Of a stretch of DNA of 64,000 nt, positions 50,111 to 58,583 are shown in pieces. Both the position numbers and the translations under genes were made by a program. A model generated the notes under the pieces. It saw only the letters and a program-made list of their open reading frames with translations, was not told where the DNA came from and made no database searches. Position 1 is the first letter of the stretch. Every line of letters begins with the position of its first letter. This stretch comes from LMUY01 sp965199095 (GTDB taxonomy: Bacteria > Pseudomonadota > Alphaproteobacteria > Acetobacterales > Acetobacteraceae): positions 868,001 through 932,000 of the forward strand of contig CBDAQM010000007.1 in NCBI GenBank assembly GCA_965199095.1, written 5' to 3'.

Positions 50111-51265
50111 TTACCCGAGGCCGGCATGTTCCGAACAGCCGCGCAGGAAGCCGCCGAGCGTGCGGTAGAAATCCGGCTCATCCAGCAGGAAGGCGTCGTG
50201 GCCCTTGTCGGTGGCGATTTCCACGAAGCTCACGTTCGCCGCCGCGCGGTTCAGGGCACGGGCGATGGCCCGGGATTGGGCGGTCGGGAACAGCCAGTCG
50301 GAGGTGAAGGACACCACGCAGAACCGGGTGCGGGTGCCGCGGAAGGCCGCTGACAAGTCGCCATCGTGCTCCGCCGCCAGGTCGAAATAATCCATCGCCC
50401 GCGTGATGGTGAGGTAGGAGTTCGCGTCGAAGCGGTTCACGAACGTGCTGCCCTGGTGGCGGAGATAGCTTTCGACCTCGAACATGTCGCCGAACAGGCT
50501 CAGCGCCTCCTTCGCCTTGTCCGGGCCGGCCTGCAGGCGCCGGCCGAACTTGCGGGTCAGCGCCTGTTCCGACAGGTAGGTGATGTGCGCCGCCATCCGC
50601 GCCACCGCCAAGCCACGCGCCGGCACCCGGCCGCTGTTCCAATACCGGCCGCCATCATAGTCGGGGTCGGCGAAGATCGCCTGCCGCCCCACCTCGTGGA
50701 ACGCGATGTTCTGCGCCGAGTGGAACGGGGCGGTCGCGATCGGCACGCAGGCGAACACCAGCTCCGGAAAGGTCGCCGCCCATTCCAGCGCCTGCATACC
50801 CCCCATGGACCCGCCGACCACGGCGAACAGCCGGCTGACGCCCAAGGCGTCGACCAGCAGCTTCTGCGCGCGGACCATGTCGCGGATGGTGACGGGCGGG
50901 AACTCCGTGCCCCACGGCTCGCCCGTCGCCGGGTTGAGCGAGCGCGGCCCGGTGCTGCCGATGCAGGAGCCGAGCACGTTGGCGCAGATCACGAAGAAGC
51001 GGTCCGTGTCGATCGGGCGGCCTGGGCCGACGACGGCGTCCCACCAGCCAGGGCGGCCGGTCAGCGGATGCCGTTCGGCGACGTACTGGTCCAACGTCAG
51101 GGCATGGCAGACCAGGATCGCGTTGCTCCGGGCCGCGTTCAGCGCGCCGTAGGTGCAGTAGGCCACGTCAATCCCGGGCAGGGATTGGCCGCAATCCAGG
51201 GCGAACACTCCGGGAAAGGATTGCTGCCGGTGGGTGATCTCGGGCAAAGGCGCGGGGTGGTCCAC
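50111..51265 (-). CDS. metX: homoserine O-acetyltransferase
   Basis: 384 residues, alpha/beta-hydrolase fold. Acylates homoserine for methionine synthesis. Landmarks: CHALTLDQY (oxyanion region), CANVLGSCIGSTGPRSLNPATG, the nucleophile elbow GGSMGGMQ with Ser153, and the C-terminal SFTSDWLFPTAQSR (Asp) and DKGHDAFLLD (His) completing the triad. The GTG at 51265 is used as start, as no in-frame ATG lies nearer. Divergent from chorismate mutase with 91 bp between. Acetyl versus succinyl specificity cannot be read safely; metX-type sequence favours acetyl. Its usual partner metW is 5.7 kb away in this window. Confidence 0.93.
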   Translation of the reverse strand: MDHPAPLPEITHRQQSFPGVFALDCGQSLPGIDVAYCTYGALNAARSNAILVCHALTLDQYVAERHPLTGRPGWWDAVVGPGRPIDTDRFFVICANVLGSCIGSTGPRSLNPATGEPWGTEFPPVTIRDMVRAQKLLVDALGVSRLFAVVGGSMGGMQALEWAATFPELVFACVPIATAPFHSAQNIAFHEVGRQAIFADPDYDGGRYWNSGRVPARGLAVARMAAHITYLSEQALTRKFGRRLQAGPDKAKEALSLFGDMFEVESYLRHQGSTFVNRFDANSYLTITRAMDYFDLAAEHDGDLSAAFRGTRTRFCVVSFTSDWLFPTAQSRAIARALNRAAANVSFVEIATDKGHDAFLLDEPDFYRTLGGFLRGCSEHAGLG

Positions 51266-51356
51266 CGCGCCTGTATGGCAATGCGCCCGCCGCGGGGCAA
51301 CTCCGGGCGATGACGGTGTTTGCCCCAGGGGCGAGGCGCGGGGTATTGCCTACACC

Positions 51357-52226
51357 ATGTCAGACACTGTCGAGCCCGCCGGGGCCAACCCCGACCTCGC
51401 GGCCCTTCGGGGAGAGCTGGACCTGTTGGACGACGCCTTGCACGACCTGCTGCTGCAGCGCGCCACCGTGGTGGAGCAGGTGGGCCAGCTCAAGGGCCGC
51501 ATCGCGCTGCGGCCAGGGCGCGAGGCCGCCATCATCCGGCGGCTGGTCGCCCGGCATGCCGGGCCGTTTCCCGCTGCCCACCTCGTCCGCGTGTGGCGGG
51601 AGCTGATCGGCGGCATGACGGCGCTGCAGGGCCCGTATTCGCTGGCGATCTGCGATCCGGAGCCAGGCGCGCCCTATGTCGCGGCCGCGCGGGAGCATTT
51701 CGGCGCCTTGGTGCCGTTGCGCACCTACCGCACGCCGGCGCAGGCCATCGGGGAGATCAGTGCCGGGTCGGCCAGCGCCGCGGTGCTGCCGATGCCGACG
51801 GAGGAGGAGAGTGCGGCGGCGGCCTGGTGGACGGCGCTGCTGCACAAGGACGATCCACGCATCCACGTCACCGCCTGCCTGCCGTTCTGGGCGCCGCGGC
51901 CGGAGGGGGCGCCGAAAGTCCGGGCCTTTGTCGTATGCGCAGCGCCGCCCGACCCCAGCGGGGCCGACCGCTCCCTGCTCGGGCTGGAGGTGGCGCTGGA
52001 GCAAAGCCGCGCCCGGCTGACCCAGGGCCTGGCCGCGGCCGGCTTCCAGGCCGGCGCCATCGTGCTGCGGCGCGATCCCGGCGCAGGCTCGGCACGGATG
52101 CTGGTCGACGTCGCCGGCTTCGTGACGGAGGACGACCCGCGCCTGGCACGACTTGCGTTCACCATGCGCCCGCCGATCGTGCTGGGCGCCTATGCCGTTC
52201 CGATCGAAGGACCTGCCCTGCCATGA
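51357..52226 (+). CDS. chorismate mutase with degenerate prephenate-dehydratase-like tail
   Basis: 289 residues. The N-terminal 90 are an AroQ-type helical mutase: LAALRGELDLLDDALHDLLLQRATVVEQVGQLKGR with the Arg/Lys pattern of the active site, converting chorismate to prephenate. The remaining 200 residues (PYSLAICDPEPGAPYVAAAREHFG, SAAVLPMPTEEESAAAAWW, then a region like an ACT domain) align loosely with prephenate dehydratase, but the GPxGTFS and TxTRF signatures are missing. Head of an ATGA-coupled operon with hisC and tyrA. Confidence 0.85.
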   Translation: MSDTVEPAGANPDLAALRGELDLLDDALHDLLLQRATVVEQVGQLKGRIALRPGREAAIIRRLVARHAGPFPAAHLVRVWRELIGGMTALQGPYSLAICDPEPGAPYVAAAREHFGALVPLRTYRTPAQAIGEISAGSASAAVLPMPTEEESAAAAWWTALLHKDDPRIHVTACLPFWAPRPEGAPKVRAFVVCAAPPDPSGADRSLLGLEVALEQSRARLTQGLAAAGFQAGAIVLRRDPGAGSARMLVDVAGFVTEDDPRLARLAFTMRPPIVLGAYAVPIEGPALP

Positions 52227-53311
52227 CCGCTCCCCGCCCGAATGCCGGTATCCTGAAGATCGCCCCCTATGTCGGGGGCGAGGCGCAGCTTGAAGGCGTC
52301 AACCGCATCATCAAGCTGTCCGCCAACGAGGGTGCGTTCGGGCCGCCGCCCGCCGCGGTGGTCGCGGCCAGCCGGGCCGCCGCCGAGATGCACCGCTACC
52401 CGGACGGCGAATGCCACGCGCTGCGCCAGGCGATCGGTGCGCGGTTCGGCCTGGACCCGGCGCGCATCGTGTGCGGCGCCGGGTCGGACGAGCTGCTGGC
52501 GCTGCTGATCCACGCCTATGCCGGGCCTGGGACCGAGATCATCATGAGCCAGTATGGCTTCGTCATGTACGAGATCGGCGGCACGGCGGTGGGGGCCAAG
52601 GTCATCAAGGTGCCGGAGCGCAACATGACCGCCGATGTGGACGCGATGCTGGCGGCGGTGTCCCCGGCGACGCGGATGGTCGTGATCGCCAACCCGAACA
52701 ACCCGACGGGCAGCCTGTTGCCGCAACCCGAGATGGAGCGCCTGGCCAAGGGCCTGCCGCCGGACGTGCTGCTGCTGATCGACGCGGCCTATAGCGAGTA
52801 TGTCGACCGGCCGGATTTCGATGCCGGGACCAAGCTGGTCGACGCCGGCGACAACGTCATCATGACCCGGACCTTCAGCAAGATCTTCGGCATGGGCGGC
52901 ATGCGGCTCGGCTGGTGCTACGGCCCTCCCGGCGTGATCGACGTGCTGAACCGCGCGCGGGGCCCGTTCAACGTGTCGCTGGTGGCGCAGGAGGCGGGGG
53001 TTGCCGCGCTGGCCGAGCCGCATTGGGTCGAGGCCGGGCGCGCGCACAACGCCGCGCAGCGCGCCCGGCTGACAGCCGCCCTGGACGCGCTGGGCATCAA
53101 GGTGTGGCCCAGCGAAGGCAATTTCGTGCTCGCCGATTTCGTGACGCCCGCCAACGCCAATGCCGCCGATGCCGCCCTGCGCCGCCGCGGCATCATCGTG
53201 CGGCCCATGCGCGCCTACAACCTGCCGCACTGCCTGCGCATCACGGTCGGCACGGCGGAGGAATGCGACCTGGTGGCGGAGGCGTTGGCAGACCGCATCG
53301 TCCATGTCTGA
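52223..53311 (+). CDS. hisC: histidinol-phosphate aminotransferase (aromatic aminotransferase role likely)
   Basis: 362 residues, PLP-dependent class I/II aminotransferase: SANEGAFGPPP, VCGAGSDELL, IANPNNPTGS, LLLIDAAYSEYVD, and the PLP lysine Lys220 in RTFSKIFGMGGMRLGW. Sequence features are HisC-like. Its position between chorismate mutase and prephenate dehydrogenase, with ATGA overlap upstream and 8-bp overlap downstream, suggests it also or mainly transaminates prephenate or aromatic keto acids, as in other alphaproteobacteria. Confidence 0.93.
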   Translation: MTAPRPNAGILKIAPYVGGEAQLEGVNRIIKLSANEGAFGPPPAAVVAASRAAAEMHRYPDGECHALRQAIGARFGLDPARIVCGAGSDELLALLIHAYAGPGTEIIMSQYGFVMYEIGGTAVGAKVIKVPERNMTADVDAMLAAVSPATRMVVIANPNNPTGSLLPQPEMERLAKGLPPDVLLLIDAAYSEYVDRPDFDAGTKLVDAGDNVIMTRTFSKIFGMGGMRLGWCYGPPGVIDVLNRARGPFNVSLVAQEAGVAALAEPHWVEAGRAHNAAQRARLTAALDALGIKVWPSEGNFVLADFVTPANANAADAALRRRGIIVRPMRAYNLPHCLRITVGTAEECDLVAEALADRIVHV

Positions 53312-54191
53312 CCCGGTCGTCCGCCGGCTGACGATCATCGGGAGCGGGCTGATCGGCAGCTCGGTGGTGCGGGCCTGCCGCGCCCGGCCGGGTCTGGTGG
53401 GCGAGGTCGTGGTGACCGACAGCAGCCCGGCCGTGCTGCATCGCGTGGCGGAGCTCGGCATCGCCGATGTGGTCGAGCCTGACCTGGCCCGCGCCGTCGC
53501 CGGGTCCGACTGCGTGATGCTGGCTGCCCCGGTGGGCGCGTTCGCCGGCCTGGCCGCGGCGGTCGCGCCGTTCCTGGCGCCGGGCGCCATCGTGACGGAT
53601 ACCGGTTCGACCAAGCAATCGGTGATCCGCGACCTCGCGGCCAGCCTGCCGCCCGGCGTCCACCTGGTGCCGGCCCATCCGATGGCGGGCACCGAGTTTT
53701 CCGGTCCCGACGCCGGCTTCGCCACCCTGTTCGACGGCCGCTGGTGCCTGCTGACCCCGCCGCTGGGCACGGATGCGGCGGCGGTGGCGACGGTGGCGGC
53801 GCTGTGGCGCGGCATGGGCGCCGAGATCGAGATGATGGAGGCCGGGCATCACGACCGGGTGGTGGCGATCGTCAGCCACCTGCCCCACCTGATCGCCTTC
53901 ACCATCTGCGGCACGGCGGACGACCTGGCGGATGAAAGCCGGCAGCAGGTGATGCGCTTCGCCGCGGCCGGGTTCCGCGACTTCACCCGCATCGCCGCGT
54001 CCGACCCGGTGATGTGGCGCGACGTGTTCCTGAACAACCGGGACGCGCTGCTGGAGATGCTGGCCCGGTTCACCGAGGACGCCCAGGCCATGGCCCGAGC
54101 GGTACGCTGGGGTGACGGCGACTACATCGCCCACAAGATCGAACGCGGCCGCGCTATCCGCCGCAGCCTGATCGAGCTGAAGCAGGCCTAG
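53304..54191 (+). CDS. tyrA: prephenate/arogenate dehydrogenase
   Basis: 295 residues. N-terminal NAD(P)-binding motif GSGLIGSS (13-20), then DTGSTKQSVI, HPMAGTEFSGPDAG (active-site His) and SHLPHLIAF in the helical dimerisation domain with the conserved His. Oxidatively decarboxylates prephenate or arogenate for tyrosine. Start 53304 overlaps hisC by 8 bp. No ACT domain, so there is no built-in tyrosine feedback. Confidence 0.93.
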   Translation: MSDPVVRRLTIIGSGLIGSSVVRACRARPGLVGEVVVTDSSPAVLHRVAELGIADVVEPDLARAVAGSDCVMLAAPVGAFAGLAAAVAPFLAPGAIVTDTGSTKQSVIRDLAASLPPGVHLVPAHPMAGTEFSGPDAGFATLFDGRWCLLTPPLGTDAAAVATVAALWRGMGAEIEMMEAGHHDRVVAIVSHLPHLIAFTICGTADDLADESRQQVMRFAAAGFRDFTRIAASDPVMWRDVFLNNRDALLEMLARFTEDAQAMARAVRWGDGDYIAHKIERGRAIRRSLIELKQA

Positions 54192-54269
54192 ACCCTGTTC
54201 CAGGTAATAAAATCCCCCCTCGTGATTCGATCCATTGATTTGCGCATGTACTCTTCATTGCGGCGTGAT

Positions 54270-54299
54270 CCCGCATTTGCTTTGCAAATACGGGCTACG
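54270..54299. repeat. REP-like palindrome 1
   Basis: CCCGCATTTGC and GCAAATACGGG form a hairpin (one mismatch) followed by CTACG. It shares its CCCG...CGGGCTACG ends with the repeats near 58.5 kb and 60.1-60.3 kb. It lies in the 195-bp gap after tyrA, where it may also end transcription. Confidence 0.6.
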
Positions 54300-54386
54300 G
54301 AAATGGACATGGTCGGCTACTGCAATGTCGCGCAGCGTCATGTGCTGGATGCGTAGCGTGCCAACACGCCGCGCGCGGGGCGGCTG

Positions 54387-54899
54387 ATGGCTGGTCTGCT
54401 GGCCTGGTTAGCTGCAACGTGGCTCGGCGGGCGTAGCCTCATCGTCCTATACCGCGGTCAGCGCGAGGCGACCCAGCGTATCCTCAGCCCGCTTGCCCGG
54501 CGTAACCCGGCCGACTCGGCGGCGCTGGTCGAGGCCATGCGGGCGGCTGGGTTGCGTGACGCCGAGATCGCCGGATATGCGGCGCGCTGGCATGTTCACC
54601 CCGTGCCGGCCGTCGCGGCGCCGCCGGGCCTTGCCGGGATACCGCTCGGCGCGGTGGGGATCACGACGTCGCAGATCATGGGCATGGCGGCCCATTTTGC
54701 GGCGGGCGGCGTGGTCCACGTCATCCGGGTGCCAGCGGCGCTGGCGCTGCGGCCGCTCGGATGGCCGTGCCTTGAAATGGAGGCCGAGCACGTCGTGCTG
54801 AACGAGGCTCCCGTCGCGGCCATGGCAGGGATTATGCCAGCCAGCCGCGTGCCGTCGCTGGTGGTGAACGAACGCGACTTGCTCGTGCCGGGGCGGTAG
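54387..54899 (+). CDS. hypothetical protein with ADP-ribosyltransferase-like motif order
   Basis: 170 residues, no clear signal peptide (a hydrophobic patch at 1-14). The order LIVLYRGQ (19-26), GITTSQIMGMAAHFAAGGVVHVIRVP (about 91-116) and CLEMEAEHVVLNEA (about 127-140) recalls the R / S-T-S / E-x-E stations of R-S-E ADP-ribosyltransferases, in which the S-T-S is followed by a helix reaching A-x-x-F-A and the Glu pair precedes a strand. No family recognised directly; this is a pattern-based guess. 7 nt separate it from the next gene. Confidence 0.5.
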   Translation: MAGLLAWLAATWLGGRSLIVLYRGQREATQRILSPLARRNPADSAALVEAMRAAGLRDAEIAGYAARWHVHPVPAVAAPPGLAGIPLGAVGITTSQIMGMAAHFAAGGVVHVIRVPAALALRPLGWPCLEMEAEHVVLNEAPVAAMAGIMPASRVPSLVVNERDLLVPGR

Positions 54900-54906
54900 A
54901 CCCCGC

Positions 54907-55386
54907 GTGGACCGCTTCATCCAGTTCGAACCGCTCGGGTTGCGACGCAACCTGCTGCTCGACTGCCTGGGCGGCCACACGCCGCAGGCGCCGGGCTATT
55001 TCGAGCCGGACGCGGGCCTGTCGATCTTCGCTGCGTTCGGTCGCCACGTGGCGGAGTTGGGGCGGCAGCCGGCCTTCGCGTCGGACGCGATGACGGCGCT
55101 GCTGCTGGCTGCCTGCAGGCTGCTCACCGGCGAACTGGCGGCAGCGGAGCTGATCGTCGAGAACCTGCCTGTGGCGGCGCATCAAGGCCGCTTCGGGCAG
55201 CGCTACTGCCCGTTGATGCCGTTCCGCACCCTGAGCGCCGCCCTGCCGCTGCCGCCGGACCTCGCCGACCCGGATCGTTGGCTGGCCGGCTCGGCGGAGC
55301 AGGCGGCGCTTCGCGCGTGGCTGACTGAACACCATGATCGACTGCGCTGGGTGGAAGCCGACGGGACATACGTGGTAGACCGCTAG
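54907..55386 (+). CDS. hypothetical protein paired with the ART-like protein
   Basis: 159 residues from GTG 54907. Predominantly helical centre (AFGRHVAELGRQPAFASDAMTALLLAACRLLTGELAAAELIVENL) and an acidic, Trp-containing C-terminus. No signal peptide, no family recognised. The 7-nt spacing from the upstream gene indicates co-transcription. It may be the partner (immunity or substrate) of the ART-like protein, but nothing in its sequence proves this. Confidence 0.6.
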   Translation: MDRFIQFEPLGLRRNLLLDCLGGHTPQAPGYFEPDAGLSIFAAFGRHVAELGRQPAFASDAMTALLLAACRLLTGELAAAELIVENLPVAAHQGRFGQRYCPLMPFRTLSAALPLPPDLADPDRWLAGSAEQAALRAWLTEHHDRLRWVEADGTYVVDR

Positions 55387-55458
55387 AGCAAGATCGTTAG
55401 CACTCCGTCAGGTCGCCCTTACGAGCCGTTTACGGGACGGCGATATGCTGGCATCGCA

Positions 55459-56979
55459 ATGACATTGATCAATCCTGACTCTGCGGCGCGGGCCAAGCGG
55501 CCGGCGTCGGCGCAAACGGCAGGAGAGGCGGGTATGTTCAGTGGTCTGTCGGGTGCGGCGGCAATGGCACGGGGGGACACGGTGTCCTTCCCCGTCGTCG
55601 CTGGCTTGGTCAGGATCGCGGACCTGCTGCTGTTGGCGCTGGCCAGCCTGCTCTCCGTCCTTGCCGTGACCTGGATGTATGGCAGCTATCCGGAGGGGCC
55701 TGTCCAGCTCGCCGCGCTGGCCGGGGTCCTGGCCACCAGCCTGGGCATGGCGCGCTACGGTGTCTACGCGCAGCCAGCCCTGCTCTCCGTCTCCACCCAG
55801 CTTCGCCTGCTGATCAAGCCCGTGCTGGTCGGCACGTTCTGCCTCATCGCCTGCCTGTTCGTGCTCTACCAGGGCAGCCTGCCGGTGCGGCCATGGCCGC
55901 TGCTGTGGGCGATCATCGTCGCCGCAGTGATCGGCGTCAGCCGCGTGCCGCTCGCCCGGCTGATGCGGTATTGGACGGCAAACGGGCGGCTGGCGCGCAA
56001 GATCGCGATCATCGGGTTGGGCGATTTCAGCCGCGAGTTCATCGAGCGCCTGCGGGACGAGCCGCATGCCTACCGCATCGTCGGCATCTACGACGACCGC
56101 CATTCCCGCGTGCCGTCCAGCCAATCGGGTGTCGAGGTGTTGGGCAGCGTCGCCGAGTTGGTGGAGCGGTCGCGGGTGGAGAAGATCGACGTGATCGTCG
56201 TCGCCCTGCCGCTCAGCGCGGTCGAGCGAATCAAGGCGATCATGGACCAGCTCGCCAGCACGGTGGCCGACATCGTGCTGACGACCGACCTGGCCGGGCT
56301 GCGGTTTGCCCGCACGCAGTTCGAGGGGATCGGCCGCAACGCCGTCGTCTCGGTGCGCGAGGCGCCGCTGAAGGATTGGCGCGCGTTTGAAAAGGCTTTG
56401 TTGGATTACGGCGTCGGCGTCCTGGCGCTGGTGGTCCTGTCGCCGGTGCTGCTTGTCACGGCGCTGCTGATCAAGCTCGATTCACCCGGCCCAGTGCTGT
56501 TCCGCCAGCCGCGCATGGGGTTCAACAACCGCCTGTTCCTGTGTTACAAATTCCGCTCGATGCATCACCGCATGACGGATGTGCTGGCGGACCGGCAGAC
56601 CACGCGCGGCGATCCGCGGATCACCCGGGTCGGCCGCGTGATCCGCAAGTTGTCGATTGACGAGTTGCCGCAGCTGTTCAACGTGATCAACGGCACGATG
56701 TCGCTGGTGGGGCCGCGCCCCCACGCACCGAACACGAAGGCGGCGGACCGGCTGTTCACGGAGGTCGTGCAGCAATACGCGGTCCGTCACCGGGTGAAGC
56801 CGGGGATCACCGGCTGGGCGCAGGTGAATGGCTGGCGGGGCGAGACGACCACGGTGGAACAGATCGAGCAGCGCGTGGCCTGCGACCTGTTCTACATTGA
56901 AAACTGGACCATCCGCTTCGATATCAAGATCATGCTGATCACGGTGCTGCGGGAGGTCCGCAGCCGGCACGCGTTCTGA
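55459..56979 (+). CDS. undecaprenyl-phosphate sugar-1-phosphate transferase (WcaJ-like)
   Basis: 506 residues. Four to five N-terminal transmembrane segments (about 48-72, 82-98, 115-135, 144-165), a Rossmann-like CoA-binding domain (KIAIIGLGDFSREFIERL), then a re-entrant helix (VLALVVLSPVLLVTALLIKLDSPGPVLFRQPRMGFN) and the bacterial sugar-transferase catalytic part: FRSMH, DPRITRVGRVIRKLSIDELPQLFNV, SLVGPRPHAP, RHRVKPGITGWAQVNGWRGE. It transfers hexose-1-phosphate, usually glucose, to undecaprenyl phosphate to start exopolysaccharide synthesis. No other polysaccharide genes adjoin it. Confidence 0.92.
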   Translation: MTLINPDSAARAKRPASAQTAGEAGMFSGLSGAAAMARGDTVSFPVVAGLVRIADLLLLALASLLSVLAVTWMYGSYPEGPVQLAALAGVLATSLGMARYGVYAQPALLSVSTQLRLLIKPVLVGTFCLIACLFVLYQGSLPVRPWPLLWAIIVAAVIGVSRVPLARLMRYWTANGRLARKIAIIGLGDFSREFIERLRDEPHAYRIVGIYDDRHSRVPSSQSGVEVLGSVAELVERSRVEKIDVIVVALPLSAVERIKAIMDQLASTVADIVLTTDLAGLRFARTQFEGIGRNAVVSVREAPLKDWRAFEKALLDYGVGVLALVVLSPVLLVTALLIKLDSPGPVLFRQPRMGFNNRLFLCYKFRSMHHRMTDVLADRQTTRGDPRITRVGRVIRKLSIDELPQLFNVINGTMSLVGPRPHAPNTKAADRLFTEVVQQYAVRHRVKPGITGWAQVNGWRGETTTVEQIEQRVACDLFYIENWTIRFDIKIMLITVLREVRSRHAF

Positions 56980-56997
56980 GGGACGGGGGTAGGCTGC

Positions 56998-57633
56998 ATG
57001 AGGGAACCCGTCCAGTTCGTCGCCAAGAACATGCGGCTCGACCTGCGGCTGATGAGCGAGATGATCACGCCCGGCAGCCGCGTGCTGGACATCGGCAGCG
57101 GCGACGGCAGCCTGATCGAGCATCTGTTCCGCACCCGCGGCTGCGACGCCCGCGGGATTGAGCTGGACATGGCGGCCGTGACGCATGCAGTGGCGCACGG
57201 CCTGCCGGTGATGCACGGCGACGCCGACACCGACCTGGAGCATTATCCGGACGCTGCGTTCGACTACGTCGTGCTGTCCCGCACCTTGCAGGCGGTGGAG
57301 CGCCCGCGGGAGGTGCTGCGCCAGATGCTGCGGATCGGCACGCGGGCCGTGGTGTCGTTCCCGAATTTCGGCCACTGGCTGGTGCGCTGGCAATTGCTGG
57401 TAGGCGGCCGGATGCCGATGACGAAGATCTGGGACAGTCCCTGGCATGAGACGCCGAACATCCACCCGTGCAGCGTGCGCGATTTCTTCGACCTGTGCGC
57501 GCAGGAAGGCTACGCGGTGGAGCGCTGGCTCGCCGTGGATGACGTGGGCCGGCGCTCCCCCTGGCGCCGGGCGCCGTGGATCGCGAACATCTTCGGGGAG
57601 CAGGCGCTGTTCCTGCTTCGGCGGCAGGGTTAA
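56998..57633 (+). CDS. metW: methionine biosynthesis protein MetW
   Basis: 211 residues, class I methyltransferase fold: RVLDIGSGDGSLIEHL (SAM loop), GIELDMAAVTHAVAHGLPVMHGDADTDLEHYPDAAFDYVVLSRTLQAVERP, then VSFPNFGHWLVRWQLLVGGRMPMTKIWDSPWHETPNIHPCSVRDF, the MetW hallmark. MetW works with MetX in methionine synthesis; the usual metX-metW pair is split here, with aromatic and exopolysaccharide genes between. Start is 18 bp after the sugar-transferase gene. Confidence 0.92.
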   Translation: MREPVQFVAKNMRLDLRLMSEMITPGSRVLDIGSGDGSLIEHLFRTRGCDARGIELDMAAVTHAVAHGLPVMHGDADTDLEHYPDAAFDYVVLSRTLQAVERPREVLRQMLRIGTRAVVSFPNFGHWLVRWQLLVGGRMPMTKIWDSPWHETPNIHPCSVRDFFDLCAQEGYAVERWLAVDDVGRRSPWRRAPWIANIFGEQALFLLRRQG

Positions 57634-57788
57634 CGCCCGGCACCAGGTTGATGGTCTCTCGTCCTGGCGGGGGTTTGCCTGTCCGCCGGATTGTCGTTGC
57701 CTGCAGTGTGGTTGGGGTTTGCGAACATCGGGTCAGGACATAGAACTGCGGCTTTCAACGTGCCCGTTGCACAGGAGGCGGATTTACT

Positions 57789-58478
57789 GTGGCCGTGACC
57801 GAGCTGATGGAGAATCTGCATATCATTCCTGGCCTCGTGAATGTTTATCTATTGAAGTCGCCAGGCGGTTTGACGCTGATTGACACGGGATTTGCCCGCA
57901 ATACGGCGAAGATCCTCGAAGGAATAAGGTCAACCGGCCAAAGTCCGGAGGAGGTGCGCCACATCCTGCTCACGCACGCGCATCCCGATCATATTGGCGG
58001 CGCGGCTGCGCTGCAGAAACGGACCGGCGCGCAAATCTACGCGCATGGCGCCGACGCACCGATCATTGAGGCAGGCGGACCGTTCCGGCCCATGCGGGCC
58101 GCTCCAGGATTGCGGAACAGGATTGTCGTCGCGGTGCTGAACAAAGTGACAGGACACGTGGCGCCCGCGCATGTCGACCACTTGCTGCAGGATGCCGTCG
58201 CCGTTCCGTTTGATGACGATCTGGTTGCGATCCATGTCCCAGGGCATTGCGCCGGGCAAGTTGCGTTGCGATGGAACAAGGGCGGAGGCGTGTTGTTTGC
58301 GGCCGATGCCTGCGTCAATCGGAAGGAAATGGCCTTGGCCGCGGCGCAGGAAGATTTGGGTGAGGCGCGGCGAAGCTTGGCGAAACTCGCTGGTCTTCGG
58401 TTTGAGGTCGCTTGTTTCGGCCATGGTCCCCCCATCATGGCCGGAGCAGATCAGCAGTTCAGAAGGCAATGGCTGTAG
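57789..58478 (+). CDS. MBL-fold metallo-hydrolase
   Basis: 229 residues starting at GTG 57789. The metal motif LTHAHPDHIGG (His63, His65, Asp67, His68) is followed by HVPGHCAGQVALRW (third-site His), FAADACV (bridging Asp) and CFGHGPPI (last His): a complete binuclear zinc set. Substrate unknown; the compact form fits glyoxalase-II-like or lactonase-like members. No partner gene; REP-like repeats follow. Confidence 0.88.
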   Translation: MAVTELMENLHIIPGLVNVYLLKSPGGLTLIDTGFARNTAKILEGIRSTGQSPEEVRHILLTHAHPDHIGGAAALQKRTGAQIYAHGADAPIIEAGGPFRPMRAAPGLRNRIVVAVLNKVTGHVAPAHVDHLLQDAVAVPFDDDLVAIHVPGHCAGQVALRWNKGGGVLFAADACVNRKEMALAAAQEDLGEARRSLAKLAGLRFEVACFGHGPPIMAGADQQFRRQWL

Positions 58479-58494
58479 GAGAAGCCTTAATAGC

Positions 58495-58559
58495 GTAGCC
58501 CGCATTTGCGCAGCGAATGCGGGAACACGGGCCCAACGCAGCGTGACATCAGCGTCGCC
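58495..58559 (+). repeat. REP-like repeat 2
   Basis: Starts GTAGCCCGCATTTGCGCAGC and contains a hairpin (CCCGCATT/AATGCGGG). It is about 95% identical over 65 bp to 60105-60170, in the same orientation. The two copies bracket the alpha/beta-hydrolase gene. Confidence 0.8.
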
Positions 58560-58583
58560 CAGTTCGGTTTGACACCACCAGGC

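Noticed and set aside
51266..51356. Possible SAM-type riboswitch upstream of metX
   Set aside because: The 91-bp gap to chorismate mutase shows none of the SAM-II/SAM-V sequence blocks I know, and is too short for SAM-I.
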